This document shows positions 15,347 to 35,151 of a DNA stretch of 35,499 nucleotides, in pieces. Below the pieces are notes generated by a model. It saw only the letters and a list, made by a program, of their open reading frames with translations, ran no database searches and was not told the DNA's origin. Numbering within the stretch: the first letter of the stretch is position 1; the number at the start of each line of letters is the position of its first letter. Where the stretch lies: positions 736-36,234 of the forward strand of contig FLMG01000556.1 of assembly GCA_900088475.1 (NCBI GenBank), read 5' to 3'. The translations under genes were made by a program, and so were the position numbers. Source of the stretch: Hyphochytrium catenoides (taxonomy: Eukaryota > Sar > Hyphochytriomycetes > Hyphochytriales > Hyphochytriaceae).

Positions 15347-15693
15347 AAGACAGCTTGTAAAGAGGAAAGCTTCTAAGGAGGACATGCATGGGAATCAGGA
15401 GAACAGGATCAACCATACGATCCTTGGACGATGCCGAGTACCTCTTCCTAATAGTCCAGGATCCCTCTTTGACAAGGTTGTAGGGAGGACAGGATATTAC
15501 GCCGCGGTCCTGACTAGAAGCCTGGCTGGATGCTTTGATTAGGGAGATGCGGGTGGAGGGAGACTTCTAGGCTAGCAATAGAGAGAGAAAGCCTTCATTT
15601 TGGGCGAGCGAGTCCCATAAGAGCGACTGAAAACGATTGGAGGCTAAAATAAATATATTATTGCAGTTAACGAAGCGGGAACGGCTTGGTGCC
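15347..15693. other. Convergent 3' spacer, LSM7 / helical-repeat gene
   Basis: About 350 bases of back-to-back 3' ends. It contains an AT-rich patch near 15645-15665 with AATAAA at 15648 on the plus strand. No gene is seen. Confidence 0.5.
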
Positions 15694-18600
15694 TTACGAG
15701 TCCACGAGGCTTCCCACTAGCACTGCTATTTGAGCGACCGCCTCCATCTCTTCGACTGCGAGCTGACGCGTCCTCCTCATGGCCTCTATGAAGGATTGTG
15801 ACGCCTCTCTGATGGAGGACGACTGGTCGCCCAATGGTTGTCGCGAGGGATCAGATAAAAGACTGAGGGAGACCATGACGCAGGAGAAAGAGAGCAAGAG
15901 AAGCTCTGAATCGATGGCACTTGCTTGACCAGCAACCAAAGAGAAGAGAGTGACGATCACCTGTGGAGAAGCAGAGGAAGGCATGGGCATGAGACCGATG
16001 TAAAACAGGAATGCATTTAAGGTCCCTCTCGAGAACAAAAGAAACCTTACAAGCAACTTATTGGCTGGTCGAGACCGACGTATTGAAGGAAGGGAAAAGA
16101 GAGGACGAAGGTCGCATGGCAGGAAGGGAAAAGATTTGACAGGCTTCATACCCTTGCCAGCTCCTTAGTTTTAATGCTCGTTCTCGCTTGCAGCTTAACA
16201 CTGTCTAACAGACCCATCACAAGCTGCATATGTTCACTAATGAGCGCTAGATCGGTCTCCAGAAGCACAGCCGCAGAGGAAACCGAAGAAAGAAAGGGTA
16301 GAGAGCAGTTAAGAACGGTCATCATCCTTTTGCTGTCAGCGGTCCTTCCGTCTCCTCCTGTCAGCCATAGCACGAAGCCCTTCGAGTGAATGGCCCAGCG
16401 CAGAGCTTGACAAGCGGCAATGGCAGTTTCCACCTGAAGGTCTTCCCTCGCTTCGTCCTCATCGTCTTCTCTCTTGTCCGAAGACTCCGTCACCTAACAG
16501 GATAATCTATCAGCACTGGCCCTTCTAGTCTCTTAGCTCTATCCCGCAACCTGACAGACATGTTCTCAACCCATGTTACAGTCTTACCGGAGAGATGAAA
16601 TCTTGAAGGCTTGCCGCTTCCACCAGCACCTCAAGAGCCTCGTCTAACTTGTCTAGGAGGGAAGGAGCGAGGGCCAAGCTATCCTCAGCAACAGGTGGGG
16701 GCGACCAGAGGATCCCTACCATCGCAGATGACAGAGCGATGACGATATCCATATATAGTTCGCTGTCCTTGGATACAGAAGAAGATCTTGACAGAGAAAG
16801 AAGGCCTTCCAAAAGACTCTCCGAGAGCGAGATGTCTATCGTTCTTAGAGTGTAGAGCGTTCGTCCCGCGGCTTGCACAACTCTCCGGCGTGCCGCCTGA
16901 ACGGAGAAACACAAAGGCGGTGAGCTTAGAACAGCACCAGGAAAAGCTGGAACAAGGAATCGAAGGTAGATGGAGTTCTTCTGAGCAGAAAGAGATCGGA
17001 GGAGAGAGAAGATAAAAGAGTCTGCTGTTGAAAGTAATACTTCCTGCACCCTCTAGGCGGGAAACGGGACGCAAACCGTCGCCAGAGCTATTGAAAGAGG
17101 AAAGAAGCTCAAAGGTGTACTTGTATCGTTCTACCTCAGAGTATCTAGATATGGAGCCTATGGCTTTCGTGAGCATCTGAAGCGCTGGTTGAAGAGTCCC
17201 TAGGTTGCTGTCTCGCTCTGACCCTAAGGGAACGTCTTTTATCTCCTCTTCCTCGCTCTGCGAGCTGTAGACAACATCCGCAATGATTCTTGGGTCTGCT
17301 AATACGGGGAGGTACTCTAGAAATAGGGGAATATGGAAAGAGAAAAGACGTGGATTGCTGTGGATAAGAGCTACCCAGCACTGAGGGCGAAAAATAAGTT
17401 AGTGAAAGGTAAGAGATCTGAAACTCAAAAGAATAGCAAGCGTGCTAAACGAGCTGTACAGTGAGAAGCGGAGGGAAAGCACGGAAACGAAAATTAATGT
17501 ACGGGAAGGTCGGGAACGACAAAGGTTTGGCCATTAAACCTGTAAAGGTTGGGTTAATAGAAGAGAAGAGAGGCAAAGAACGCCCCTCAGGGATGCGAAC
17601 TCTAAGGTTACGAGAAGGACAGAAGTAGGTGGATCGAAGGGGTAAGTCAATGAATACACGGCCAATAGCTTGTTCTCACATGTAGAAGTGTATCTTTGTA
17701 CTGCTTGAGTGCCTGCTTCAGCACTTCGCGATCCTTTTTCTGTGTCTTCCAGCTTTGAACGCTTTCCTTTTGGAGCCATAAAGGTCAGCCAGAATAGCAA
17801 AAGGAAAGAGAGAGTAAGAGAAAAAAAATTTGCCTTCTCATTCATCGTGAGATGCGTCGCAATGTCCCTTGTCGCACCTTCAGTTCTTGTGTCTTTCCAC
17901 GGAGCGCCTGAAACGCTCTCTCAAAGAGTTGTGGAGGCAGAGAGATGCTCTCAAGGCCCTTATCTTCCTGCTGAGCTCCTTTTGTCCAGCACCGGGTTAA
18001 GGTCTCCATTAAGGATTCTGTTAGAGCATCTGCACCCTCTAAGTCCTCCTTTCCATTACTTAGCTCGTACTGTTCAAGACTGGAGAAGAGGTTGTCAGCT
18101 CAACTCTTCGCATTCTCTTTCTCCTTTTTGATGGCCTGCTGTTCCCTGCCTCCCGGAACACCTCTCTCTCTCCTTTAAGCCTGGATTCACAGCACAAAGA
18201 ATACCTCTGACCGAAGGAAAACAGGAGAAGGTACTGAGACCAACAATAATATCCCATGCACAGGAGATGAATAACGGAAAGGCGGGCGGTTCATTCTTGC
18301 CTTGCTATCAGGACGGTCGTGGCTCTCTCTGCTGTGGAGGCGCAAGGAGAAGACGCGCTAAGCAGAGGCAGCAGTGCACTACTGCTCTCCACCGCCGTCC
18401 TCTGCTCCAACCAGGAGGCAGCCAACTCCACCGCTTCTTCAGATCTCCCCAAGACTTCAATCCCTAGCTCTTTTAGCTCTCGTCTCGCTATTTTCGTCTG
18501 CTCTTCCTCTCGGTCTTTGTCGACGTCAATCTCTACGCCCTCTTCTCCAAGCAGCGGCACACCCAGCAGAGACCAGACAGAAGGCATAGGTTGCTGGAGA

Positions 18601-21126
18601 CGTAGCTTCAAGCATGAGCCCAATAATTCTGCATATTCCATACAAAGTCTCTCCGGGTGGGGCCCGCTAGAAGAGAGAAGCCTGGCGTTGACACAAGAAG
18701 GACATTGCAAGGGGCAATAATGAAAAAGAAGGCTCAGTACTGACGGGTGAAGACTGAACCCGAAAAGAGGATGGGAAGGATGGCACATGTAGGTCCAGTA
18801 GAACGCTCGATGAGGTGGAAAATGTGGATAGCCGAAGCGATTCACTTACCTCTGTAACGTAGCCAAGGTCTCAAGAAGCTATACATAGAGAAAGAGAAAG
18901 GGGTTCATAAGACACCAGACCTCAAGTCATGATGTCACACTTTTGGACAGCCAATAAAGGTAAGGAGCAGAGTGAAAAGCTCAAGCTCTGCCGCACTCAC
19001 CTTTGACATGTACTCCGCCATTAGCAGAGCGTTGCAGTTGAGAAGTACCCCCAACAGCTCCGCCGACGGCGAGAAAAGGACTGGGAAAAGTTGCTGAGAC
19101 TCTATAGAGAGGAAGAGAACCAACGTTTAGGTAGGGGCAAGGGCAGACAGCCTTTCTGATCAGATTTTTTCTTCTTCTCCGGTGCTTAACCCGCGGTCAT
19201 TACATATCTAGGAGCTCTTCCCCTTCTTTAAAGCTGATCCTCCTTTTCTCTCTCACCTGCGAATCTATCTGGCTGGATGGCTGTTATTGCTGTCTCTAGC
19301 AGCTGCCTATGCATGCTATCCAGGTCGTCTGGGAAAGACTCTAGCAGCCTAGTAACTGCTCGCAGTGTGAGAGCCTACAAATAGGAGTAGAACGAAATTA
19401 TGAGGAGAACGACCTGAACGCAGAATCAAGACAACCGACAATTACCGGTCGCCTGACGTGCAAAGGATCAGGAAAGATCGACAGCAGACAAGAGGAAAGG
19501 CCATGCTCTGAAAAGTCAATTGCGGTTAGGAAAGGAGCGAGAGGAAGCTCCATTTAGAAGGTGAAAACCGGCATGGGCGAATGTTCAGATAGAAGCTTTA
19601 AGGCTGAGGGAGAACGCCTGGAGAGAGCAATAGGAATTCACCATCATCACCAGAAGCCATCAGAATGCGCTTCTTGAGGAACGAAGATGGCAATTTGCTC
19701 GAGATATGAGGATGGAGACAGAGAAGTTCGAGAGAGGCTCGGTATGAGGTACAAGGACTCAAAGGTACAATAGGGACTGAGGACTAGCTTGGCGACAGTA
19801 AAGTCCGGCGTACCTCCAACAGCCAGACTGATGAGGAGCGCCTACATTTCGCCGCAATCTGACAAAGCAGCGATGAGACTTCCACAACCACGGGCGTGAA
19901 GGCACGCTTTTGTGTCACATAGCGGGCAGTCTGCGATCATTAGAAGGGCAAATCCAAGTGAGCAAGTAAACGGAATGAACCGCACAGCAGACGACAGATA
20001 GCGAGAGAATGGTCGCTTTATCTTCTTGCTTTCGCTCTATTGATCTAGCATCTATCCACATATCCATCTAAGTGTGTGTGTCTCTCACTCCCTTGTACCC
20101 TGCCCTCGATTCAGCTCTATAAAAGCTTGATGGGAAAGCCTTTGCTTCCGACAGTCAACTTGTTCGCTGGTGCCATCCAGGAAGGATAACACAGTCTTAC
20201 CATGGCAACGAAAGGGATAATCTTCATCAGGTCCTGACCATTGGTGGACAGCGAAGAAGCAACATCTGACACTTCGCTCAAGAATGCGGCGGCGGCAGTT
20301 GTGAATGTGGCAGTGAGGCCTTGAACCCATTGCCATGTGTCCTCTTGGGTAATATCTGCCCGGTGTATCCGAGTCTGGACCACCTCTAGCTCAGTAAGCG
20401 AATGTTGTAAGTGAGAACCTCTGGAAGTGTTGACGGAGGCAGAAGCAGATCGCGGGATAGCTGGAGCAAGACGGACCTCGGTATAAAGGTACCCGGTAGA
20501 AGTAGATGACTTACTCCAGCAAGAAAGTATGAGAGGAAGAAGTCATTTATCTACCTGCCACTGCAGCAGTGAAGTTTGCCTGGGGCTGATCATTGAGCTC
20601 ATCAAGAAGTAGTCTAAGGTCAAAATCCAGTGCCATTGCTATTCCTGGAGACTCCTCCAGTTTCCACCCTGCCTCTGGGCTGCCTCCTAAGAGCCTCTTC
20701 GGAACCTTCCTGTCCTAATGTCCTAATGATGGAGTAGAGCTATGTCTTTTGGGACTTGACCGCCTTCTTCGCCCTGACAGTCTCTTCCATCTACACTCGC
20801 CAATAATCTGCGGATGTCAACAGGTCAGAGATTGGAAGAAGTTTTTCTGATTCTCATCGATCGCCGAAACGTCTTCCAGTGCCGCCATTAGTCCTTCATA
20901 AACTGATACTAAACCGCTTTGGTAACTCTCCTCTGTAGAATTAGGATTCATCGACCCACAGATATTCCGGGCGACAGTCACTGATTATCATACAATAGAT
21001 CACCAAGGCCTACTCAAAATGCGTATATCCTTGGAAGGTAACCCTGAACAATAGACTGACATTTGCCCTTGTATATGTCGTTCATGGAGATAAAGAGGGA
21101 AGCCTACCGCTATAGTCATCTGCCAT
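15694..21126 (-). CDS. Large helical-repeat (HEAT/ARM-like) protein, family unresolved
   Basis: Exons that close in frame: 21126-21108, 21043-21014, from 20980, 20714-20555, 20385-20201, 19930-19814, 19783-19651, 19507-19446, 19374-19257, 19101-19001, 18878-18850, 18666-18301, 18079-17878, 17766-17680, 17380-17135, 16896-16588, 16493-16152, 15960-15694. The donor of exon 3 is unresolved; one choice gives about 960 aa, starting MADDYSG. The product is almost all amphipathic Leu/Ala-rich helices (for example LTLRAVTRLLESFPDDLDSM) with an acidic linker (SDKREDDEDEAREDL) before the last helices, typical of HEAT or ARM solenoids. Parts of exons 7-13 resemble karyopherins (exportin-5 or exportin-T type) in helix spacing, but I see no diagnostic motif, and the length does not fit an intact exportin-5. 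The exon 12 donor is probably GC (18300/18299). Confidence 0.6.
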
Positions 21127-21435
21127 TGTCCTGAAACGACAATAGTAGGCCTTCTGGGCTTAATTGGTATCTCAGTTAGGAGTTGTCAGCGTTTTGAGGA
21201 AGTGCAGACACTCGCTCAAGGTCTTGACTGAGATTTCGCTCGATTTTTGAGCTTCAAATCATCGGCTCACCAGCTGAGACAGATGCGGCAGAGGTTGAAG
21301 AAGCTGGATGGGACGACTTCAGACCTTGCGGACTAAGTTATTGAGAGATAGGGCACCCTCCTCTTCGTTGTAGAGTAGGCGCGAGGGGAGGACTAGAGAC
21401 ACAGTGAAAGAGGAACTTGTCCATAAGAGAGAAGG
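21127..21435. promoter_or_regulatory. Divergent promoter region, helical-repeat / PHD genes
   Basis: Only 309 bases separate two head-to-head start codons, so both promoters and 5' UTRs must lie here. A minus-strand stretch near 21240-21180 can encode SVKTLSECLHFLKTL before a TGA, but I could not splice it to either gene. Confidence 0.5.
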
Positions 21436-24400
21436 ATGCCAAAGGGAAGGATCAGTGAGGAGGAGGAAGATAGCTCCTCAGAGGCGGAGGACGATAAGAA
21501 CGGTGATGAAAGGTCGTCGTCAGAACAGAGTGAGGCGGGGGACGATCCTGACGACAGTGAAGCATCCATCAGCGAGGGAGAGGAAGATGAAGACGACGAG
21601 TCTGAGAGTGATGATGACGAGGATTTTTCAGACGATAGCCTTGTAGGTGCAAAAAGACGGGCGACAAGAAGTAAGAGCAAACGACAAGCTCCTCCTCCAA
21701 GCCGTCGGACGTTGCGGACCCGTCGTGGTAAGGTTACATATAATTCAGAGAGCGGCGAGGATGAAGAAGACGGAGATGAAAGCCCATCCAGAGAAAAGGA
21801 GGACTCTTCTTCTGATAACGGAGGAGGAAAGGCGAGGAAGCGATTGAAGAGGAAGAGGGAGACACTTCCCCTTCCTGAGGAGGAGCTCATTTTGCCAAGG
21901 AAAAGGACCACACGATCAGCAGGTGAGCAAGCCCATTACTGATCTACCATCCCATCCGTTTGGCCGATCTAACGTCCTCTCAAGCTCTCGATGCTACAAA
22001 GAAGCTACACGATACAGAAAGAGAGGATGACGAAGACGAGGAAGACGATGACGAGGGACGTGAACATCGAGAGAATTCAAACTCTCTGCACCATCGAGAA
22101 CAAGAGGACGCCGCCAAACAACCTTCCCCTCCTTCCAAGCCTAAGCTTACAGTGGCAGAGCTAAAGTCCCACAAGTTGACACGCAGAGCACCGGGTATGT
22201 GGGCCCATTGTTGGAACTCCTCGGTCGAAATCTGCTTATTGACCCAAATGCGTGGCATTTTGGTAGAGATTGCAAAGATAGAGGACAATAAGGTTTACGG
22301 AGAGAACGACGTCTGTAGGGTATGCCAGGGTCCTAACCCCTTCCCCGACAACGAGATTCTGCTCTGCGATGGCTGCGATATGCCTGTGCATCAGGTCGAG
22401 TGACGAGAACAATAGCACAAGTTCTTTTTACTTTCTAATCTGTCTGCTGTGTGGCACACTGCGCTTCTTCCTCCTTATCGGAGCCTCATTCTCCCAAATG
22501 CACTTAGAGTCTTGTTCTCACGTGTTCCGCTCTGTTCGTAAGATATTCTCCCTGCCTCTGAACGAGACTGGGAGCTACATTAGATTCCATTGCTGACTCT
22601 CAATCATCTCTAGCTCTGTTATGGAGTGCCTGAGATACCACCAGATGAATGGTTCTGCCGGTATTGCATTGCCAAACGCCAGGGTCCAATAGTTCGAGGT
22701 AAGCAGAGACACCATAAAAGCTTCGCGCTCTCGATCTCACGCTAACGCTAAATTTTGTCTCCTCCAGAGTTTCCCAATCCTCTTGAGTCAGCCGAAAAGC
22801 AGAAAGACATCTTTTCAGTCTATGCCGTAGCCGATTTCTCCACTATTTATCAGTTCTTGTGCAGCTTTGGTGACGGAGATCCTGTAGCCTTACAACGGCC
22901 TAAGATGAAGGTAAAACTTCAATGTAATTGCTCCTGCTAAGTTTCGCTGTCCCTTTGGCAGCTTCTTAAGTCTGATGCTCTCTTCAAAGTCGCTGGCTAG
23001 TGTTCGTGTTTCCCGACTATTGCTCTCTTTCCATCTTCTCCCTATACCTAAAGCCGTAATTGCTCTGACGGTTTCTTCTACTCATGATTCCCTTTCCACG
23101 TCTTTCCGTACATCTCCACCTGTATGTAAAAGGAGCTGGCCGAGTCTTGTCTCAAATCGTCAGCGGACAGTCTGCTGGTGGATCTGTTTGTCAAAGTTCT
23201 CAAACTCAATGGAAAATCGCATGCAAAGTATGGGCTTAGTCAACGTTTATCCTGTTCGTTCTTGCACTGCTATCCCCTTCTAGAGCTTTTAGGATAAGTC
23301 ATATTCTGCTCTCCTCTGTCTGTGACTTAGATGATGTCAAGCAGATAGCTGTTTGTCCGTCTTCTTTTCTAGGCATGAATAGAGTCTCTTCTCTTCTCAC
23401 GACATTGCTAAATCGTTTGTGGCCTTGGCTGTAGACAGTGACAGATGCCCTTTCCTTTCCCTCCTTCTAGCTCTGAAAATTGGCAGCGACTAGTGTTCAA
23501 GCTCTTATATGATGCCTACGAAATCCCTCGCTCCTTCGAGAAACTTCAGCCTGTAGAAGGAGAGGGCGATGGAGAAGATAATTTGGATAATCCAGAACCT
23601 CTTATTCGGTCTCCGGGCTTGATTGATTGGGGTGGACGTGCCATAGAAAAGAAGGGAGAGTCGCCAGATGTCACGCCGCCTCTCTCATCTGAGCAGTTCG
23701 AATATGCCACGCTATCCCTAGTCACTAAGGTGCGCAGCGGTCTCTTTAAAGCCTTAGTTCTTCCTCTCGCCGCTCTACCTGGTACGCTAGTCTGACGAGA
23801 AGTTATTTTTAGCTGAGCATCCTTCGCTGGTGTTTGGAAAAGCTATTCGAATGTCATCCTTCTTTAGCCAACTACGTCAGGGATGAACATCCGGTAAGTG
23901 TCCGCATTCACCGACGAGCAACGTAGTTCCTGGCAGGCCAATGCATGATTGGTCTCTTCCGGAGAGACGTTCACTTACACTTGAATCGATTCTTACTGTT
24001 GAAATGCCTCTGATGCATGCTTTCTCTCCACCTCTTCACGTATAACCTTCCGGTTCCTCTCTTCAAGTCGGCTTAGTCTTCTGATTATATTTTGGTGGTT
24101 AACAGAGAGAACCTTCTCTTGGCAAGGACAAACACCGGCGAGAGTACTGGATAATAGAGGGTAAGCATGCTACAATCTGTCATAGGTCCGATCGTCTAAA
24201 GCTAAAAGAATCAGCTAGACTATTAGGTGCGGTTCAGATAAGATTCACAGGACGGAGTGAGAGCTGTAGTAGCGTTCTGGGGTCCTAACCTCTTATACGA
24301 TGTCAATTTGCAGACGAGGATGACTTCATTGTCTGTCGAAGCAAGCATGAGACGTGGGAAGTAGTCTGCGTTGACGAAGAGGATGTCAGCAGACTGGCGA

Positions 24401-25950
24401 ACGCACTCCATCTATCCACACACAGACGCGATCTACAATTGTGGAAGGCCCTTTCCAGAGATATTGCACCTTATCTGGAAAAGAAGAGAGCAGTAAGTAG
24501 TTACCATCTCGAGTATCTCTTTTTCTTGGTCTCCTCTCCTTTTATCGCTTGCCCTGTCTTTTGTGAACCCCCAGCATCTCTCTTCTAGTCGGCCCTAATC
24601 CTGGCAAACGCACACTCTGTAGTTGCGGAAAAGGGAGATTGAGAAGGAAGAACGAGCGGCTTTTCGCCTGGCTCATGACGGGATCGACCTCTCGGCGATA
24701 CTCTTCGACAAGCCCAGGAGGGCTAGGAAGGAGGTGGACTACACCTTCAAGGCCGTAAGTCTATATCTATATTTAGAGTTCTTTGACTCCACCTCTACTC
24801 TCCGCCATCTATTCGGCCCAGGCCAAGCCCTTCTCTCTGCGGATCTCCCTATCAGGTGCTTCTCCACCGCCACTTCGTGCGCTATCACCCGCTCTTCATT
24901 ATTTCCTTGGTCTCATATTGGCACGGTTTGCTCGCGTATACCTCACGTGGAATACTCACCAGCCATGTCCGCCTGGCTTGTTCCTTCCTAACATTGGGAT
25001 ATCTCACTACTAGTACGATGACGACATCAAGAGCTCTCTCAAGAGCATGTCCAAGAAAAAAGATGATAGTGACTCGGACACAGCTCGAGGTAAAAAGGGT
25101 AGAAGAAGTGTAGAGGATCACAAGCCGGACGAGCAAAGAGACAGAAGTACACGATATCATATGAGACAACAGGTACACTCCTAACTCTGTCCGCACTACT
25201 AGTGCTCGTGGCTACCCAGTGCATTGTTTCTATGTCTCTTTTGGGGGCATTTTTGAGCTTATCTGGTGGATGAGGGGAAGAAGCTGACAAAATGCCTACT
25301 TACCTCCCTATCGCTGCATTCTACCAAGGGACACACTTCCCATATCTCGAGTGACCAGGAAGAGAGAGAGGCGCCACGCAGGCATGAAAGCCAGGTAAAA
25401 AAATGCAGGTTGGCTTACTGAAGAGCTGCAGAGTGCTCACAAGAGACTCTTTCGCATCCCTTTTGCTATCCAGCGGGGAAGCCCTCAGAATAGGAACAAT
25501 CATAAACAAGCAGAGGAGAGTCAAAAGCGGGAAGTGGAAGATGATAGTCATCAACACTCTCCTAAAGCTAGTAGGAGCAACGGACTGGCCAAGGAACCAA
25601 AGACAGTCCAGGAGCCACACACATCCTCTCCTCCTCCTGCTCAGTCTCCTGTAAAGCGACCTAAACAAGAGCCATCCAGCCCAGCCGTGAGCGGTGACAA
25701 CCACAGTCAGGTGCAGGAGCCAGCACAGTCTCCTCTAAAGACCGAACAGCTTGAAATAGCGACCGAGGAAAAGGTAGCAACGGAGAAGGAACCGGACCAA
25801 CGTGAGGACGAGGACGATTCAAAGCTTACCCGGAAATCATCTCCGTCTGATGAGGCCGAGTCCTCCGCCGTCTTGCCATCAGCATCCCCTCCCTCACAAC
25901 CCCCATTACCCAGTCGGAGTCGGGTCGCCATTTCAAATCTGTTATTCTAA
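21436..25950 (+). CDS. Acidic PHD-finger and DDT/WHIM chromatin protein, 15 exons
   Basis: Exons: 21436-21922, 21985-22194, 22267-22394, 22614-22698, 22768-22910, 22962-22988, 23133-23227, 23471-23729, 23813-23893, 24106-24160, 24314-24492, 24623-24754, 25014-25172, 25329-25394, 25489-25950; 855 aa. Residues 1-230 are highly acidic with basic KRRATRSKSKR and KARKRLKRKRE patches (nuclear localisation). A PHD finger begins at Cys249 (CRVC), then LLCDGCDMPVHQ, LCYGVPEIPPDEW and FCRYC, a complete C4HC3 set that usually reads histone H3 tails. A DDT-like segment follows (FSTIYQFLCSFGD, then LLVDLFVKVLKL), and a WHIM motif LGKDKHRREYW near 510-520. DDT/WHIM modules bind ISWI-type remodelers. The tail is Ser/Pro/Glu-rich. 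Animal RSF1 has DDT before PHD; here the order is reversed. A remodeler-associated H3 reader is my inference. The 27-nt exon 6 donor is the weakest junction. Confidence 0.85.
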
Positions 25951-26329
25951 ATAATGATTGTCTGTGAGAGTATATTCGCCAGATGCATCCTCCATGTCAG
26001 GCATACCTGTGACCTCGGTTAACCATATTTATGATGGGTTCTTGTTGCTGTGTGGTGAGTGAAGAGAAGCGAAGTCTCAATCTGCAGAATTCTGCATATA
26101 ATCTGGCCTCTGTCCCTCGGGTCGTTGCCGTGCCTCGCTCGCCAGCAAGAAGAGGGCGAGCATGCCTTGTCAGCACGCCGCTAACTTAACTAACTAGGGG
26201 GCTTATAGAAGGACTCAGTTGTAGATGATGGGGTTCTAAAGCTTGTACTAGGCCTCCGATCCTATTCTTGCTCCATCGGTCTCGGCCAGCGTTAGTAGTA
26301 GGCCCTGCCACTTGGTCACACAGAGCAGA
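25951..26329. promoter_or_regulatory. Spacer between PHD gene and PRP16
   Basis: 379 bases in tandem orientation, holding the 3' end of the PHD gene and the PRP16 promoter. No recognisable element or RNA gene is seen. Confidence 0.45.
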
Positions 26330-33947
<7,618 letters not shown>

Positions 33948-34271
33948 TCTGCTGTCTTCTCCAGTTACATTCCAATATACTGATAAGAGATGGGTACCAC
34001 ATACACAAACAACATCGCGGGCTGCCATTGAAAGCCCTGCTGCGAGTTCTGACCTTGCCTCCAAGAGCTAGACGGCTTGTCCATTAAAGCAGAGGCTGTT
34101 TCTCTATCTAAAGGGACTATTTCCTTCTAGCTTCAGTTCTTCTTGTCCTGTGGCTCTCATGTCTGGGTTCACTGTTCCTTAGCGTCGAAAGGGCTACCTC
34201 ACCTCTTCGATTTCCCTTCTCAGTGGTCTTCTGTGCGACGATTCGTCTTCAGAGTCTCTCTGGTCTCGACG
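33948..34271. other. Convergent 3' spacer after PRP16
   Basis: 324 bases between the PRP16 stop and the stop of the minus-strand 156-aa gene. Pyrimidine-rich in its right half; no gene or canonical AATAAA stands out. Confidence 0.45.
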
Positions 34272-35151
34272 CTATCGATGCAGAGTGATCTGTTGGTATG
34301 AGGGGCAAGCTACATCGTCTTGGTAATCATAGTGCTTTAGAGCGGGGTCGAAGATATCTCTCAGGTTCTCATCAAGCTCATCGACGCCCAAGTCCTTGCT
34401 CGAGATTGAAAAGGACGATGGGGACTTCTTCTGAAGTTCCATGTAAGAAGACCCGACATGAGAGGACCTCGCATCCAACAGTTTTGAGAAGGTGGCATCC
34501 TTGAGCCATCCAAGCTGTAAGGCACGAAAGAGGAGACAGCAACAGGGCACATATAAGGGTAATGACCGAAGGATGAGAGGCAAGAGGTTAAACAAGAAGA
34601 AGAATAGAGGGAGAGGAAGCTAGCCATATGGCAGAGAAGAACGGGTACGGGACGAGCGTCAGGGCCCGCGCGTGGCCAGGTTCAGGCCCATTAAGAAAAT
34701 ACTGAGAGATCGGAGATTAGAAGACAGAGCCATTGCCCAATGCTTAGCCCTTAAACGAGGACTTAGGTCCTCACAAGCAGAGGGACAGCTCGAAGAGAAA
34801 TAGTCCGGTCGAGAGAATGAGGCGTGTAAGAACCAGAGAGAGAAAGAGCGAGCGAGCGAGAGGGAGACAAACAGAAAGAAATTACGCGGGAAACGGAAGA
34901 AAAGGAAGCCGAGAGCTTCTGACCTTCGACACAATGAAGCTGAAGTAGGAAGTATTATACGGACTGGTTCCCACAGAGGGATCGCACTTGGTGTTGAGCT
35001 CGATGTAGCCTGACCGACTGCCCCCGCCCAGCCCCGCGCCGTCCGCGATGGGACCAAACTCCGGGTCCACCACGTGGAAGGTGCGGCGTGGCACCAAGCA
35101 GCAGTTCAGCTGTCCCATGGAGATCAATGAATTGCTAATGCGTCGAGACAT
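34272..35151 (-). CDS. Unrecognised 156-aa protein, two exons
   Basis: Exons 35151-34924 and 34514-34272 join in phase 0 at SFIVSK/LGWLKD with a GTCAGA donor and a TTACAG acceptor. A TGA precedes ATG 35151 in frame, so this is probably the full protein. It begins MSRRISNSLISMGQLNCC, has a Gly-rich patch (ADGAGLGGGSRSG) and ends with an acidic, Tyr-containing tail (DENLRDIFDPALKHYDYQDD). There is no membrane segment or obvious signal peptide, and I recognise no family. GC content of the first exon is higher than its surroundings, and the upstream region carries a long CT tract on the sense strand. Both exons are well formed, so I think the gene is real, but its function is unknown. Confidence 0.65.

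Noticed and set aside
17520-17680. Possible early end of the helical-repeat gene (CAT joined to GTTTAA near 17540)
   Set aside because: A TTTACAG acceptor would allow a stop here, splitting off an exportin-like protein. But exon 17380-17135 has no ATG and continues in phase 0 from 17680, so one longer gene is simpler.
17534-17845. 103-aa minus-strand frame starting MNEKANFFSL and containing MAPKGKRSKLEDTEK
   Set aside because: It overlaps exon 14 of the helical-repeat gene in a different frame. The frame ESVQSWKTQKKDREVLKQ keeps phase with neighbouring exons; this one does not.
21393-21911. 172-aa Ser-rich minus-strand frame
   Set aside because: Antisense shadow of the acidic N-terminal exon of the PHD gene; runs of Glu/Asp codons read as Ser/Leu on the other strand.
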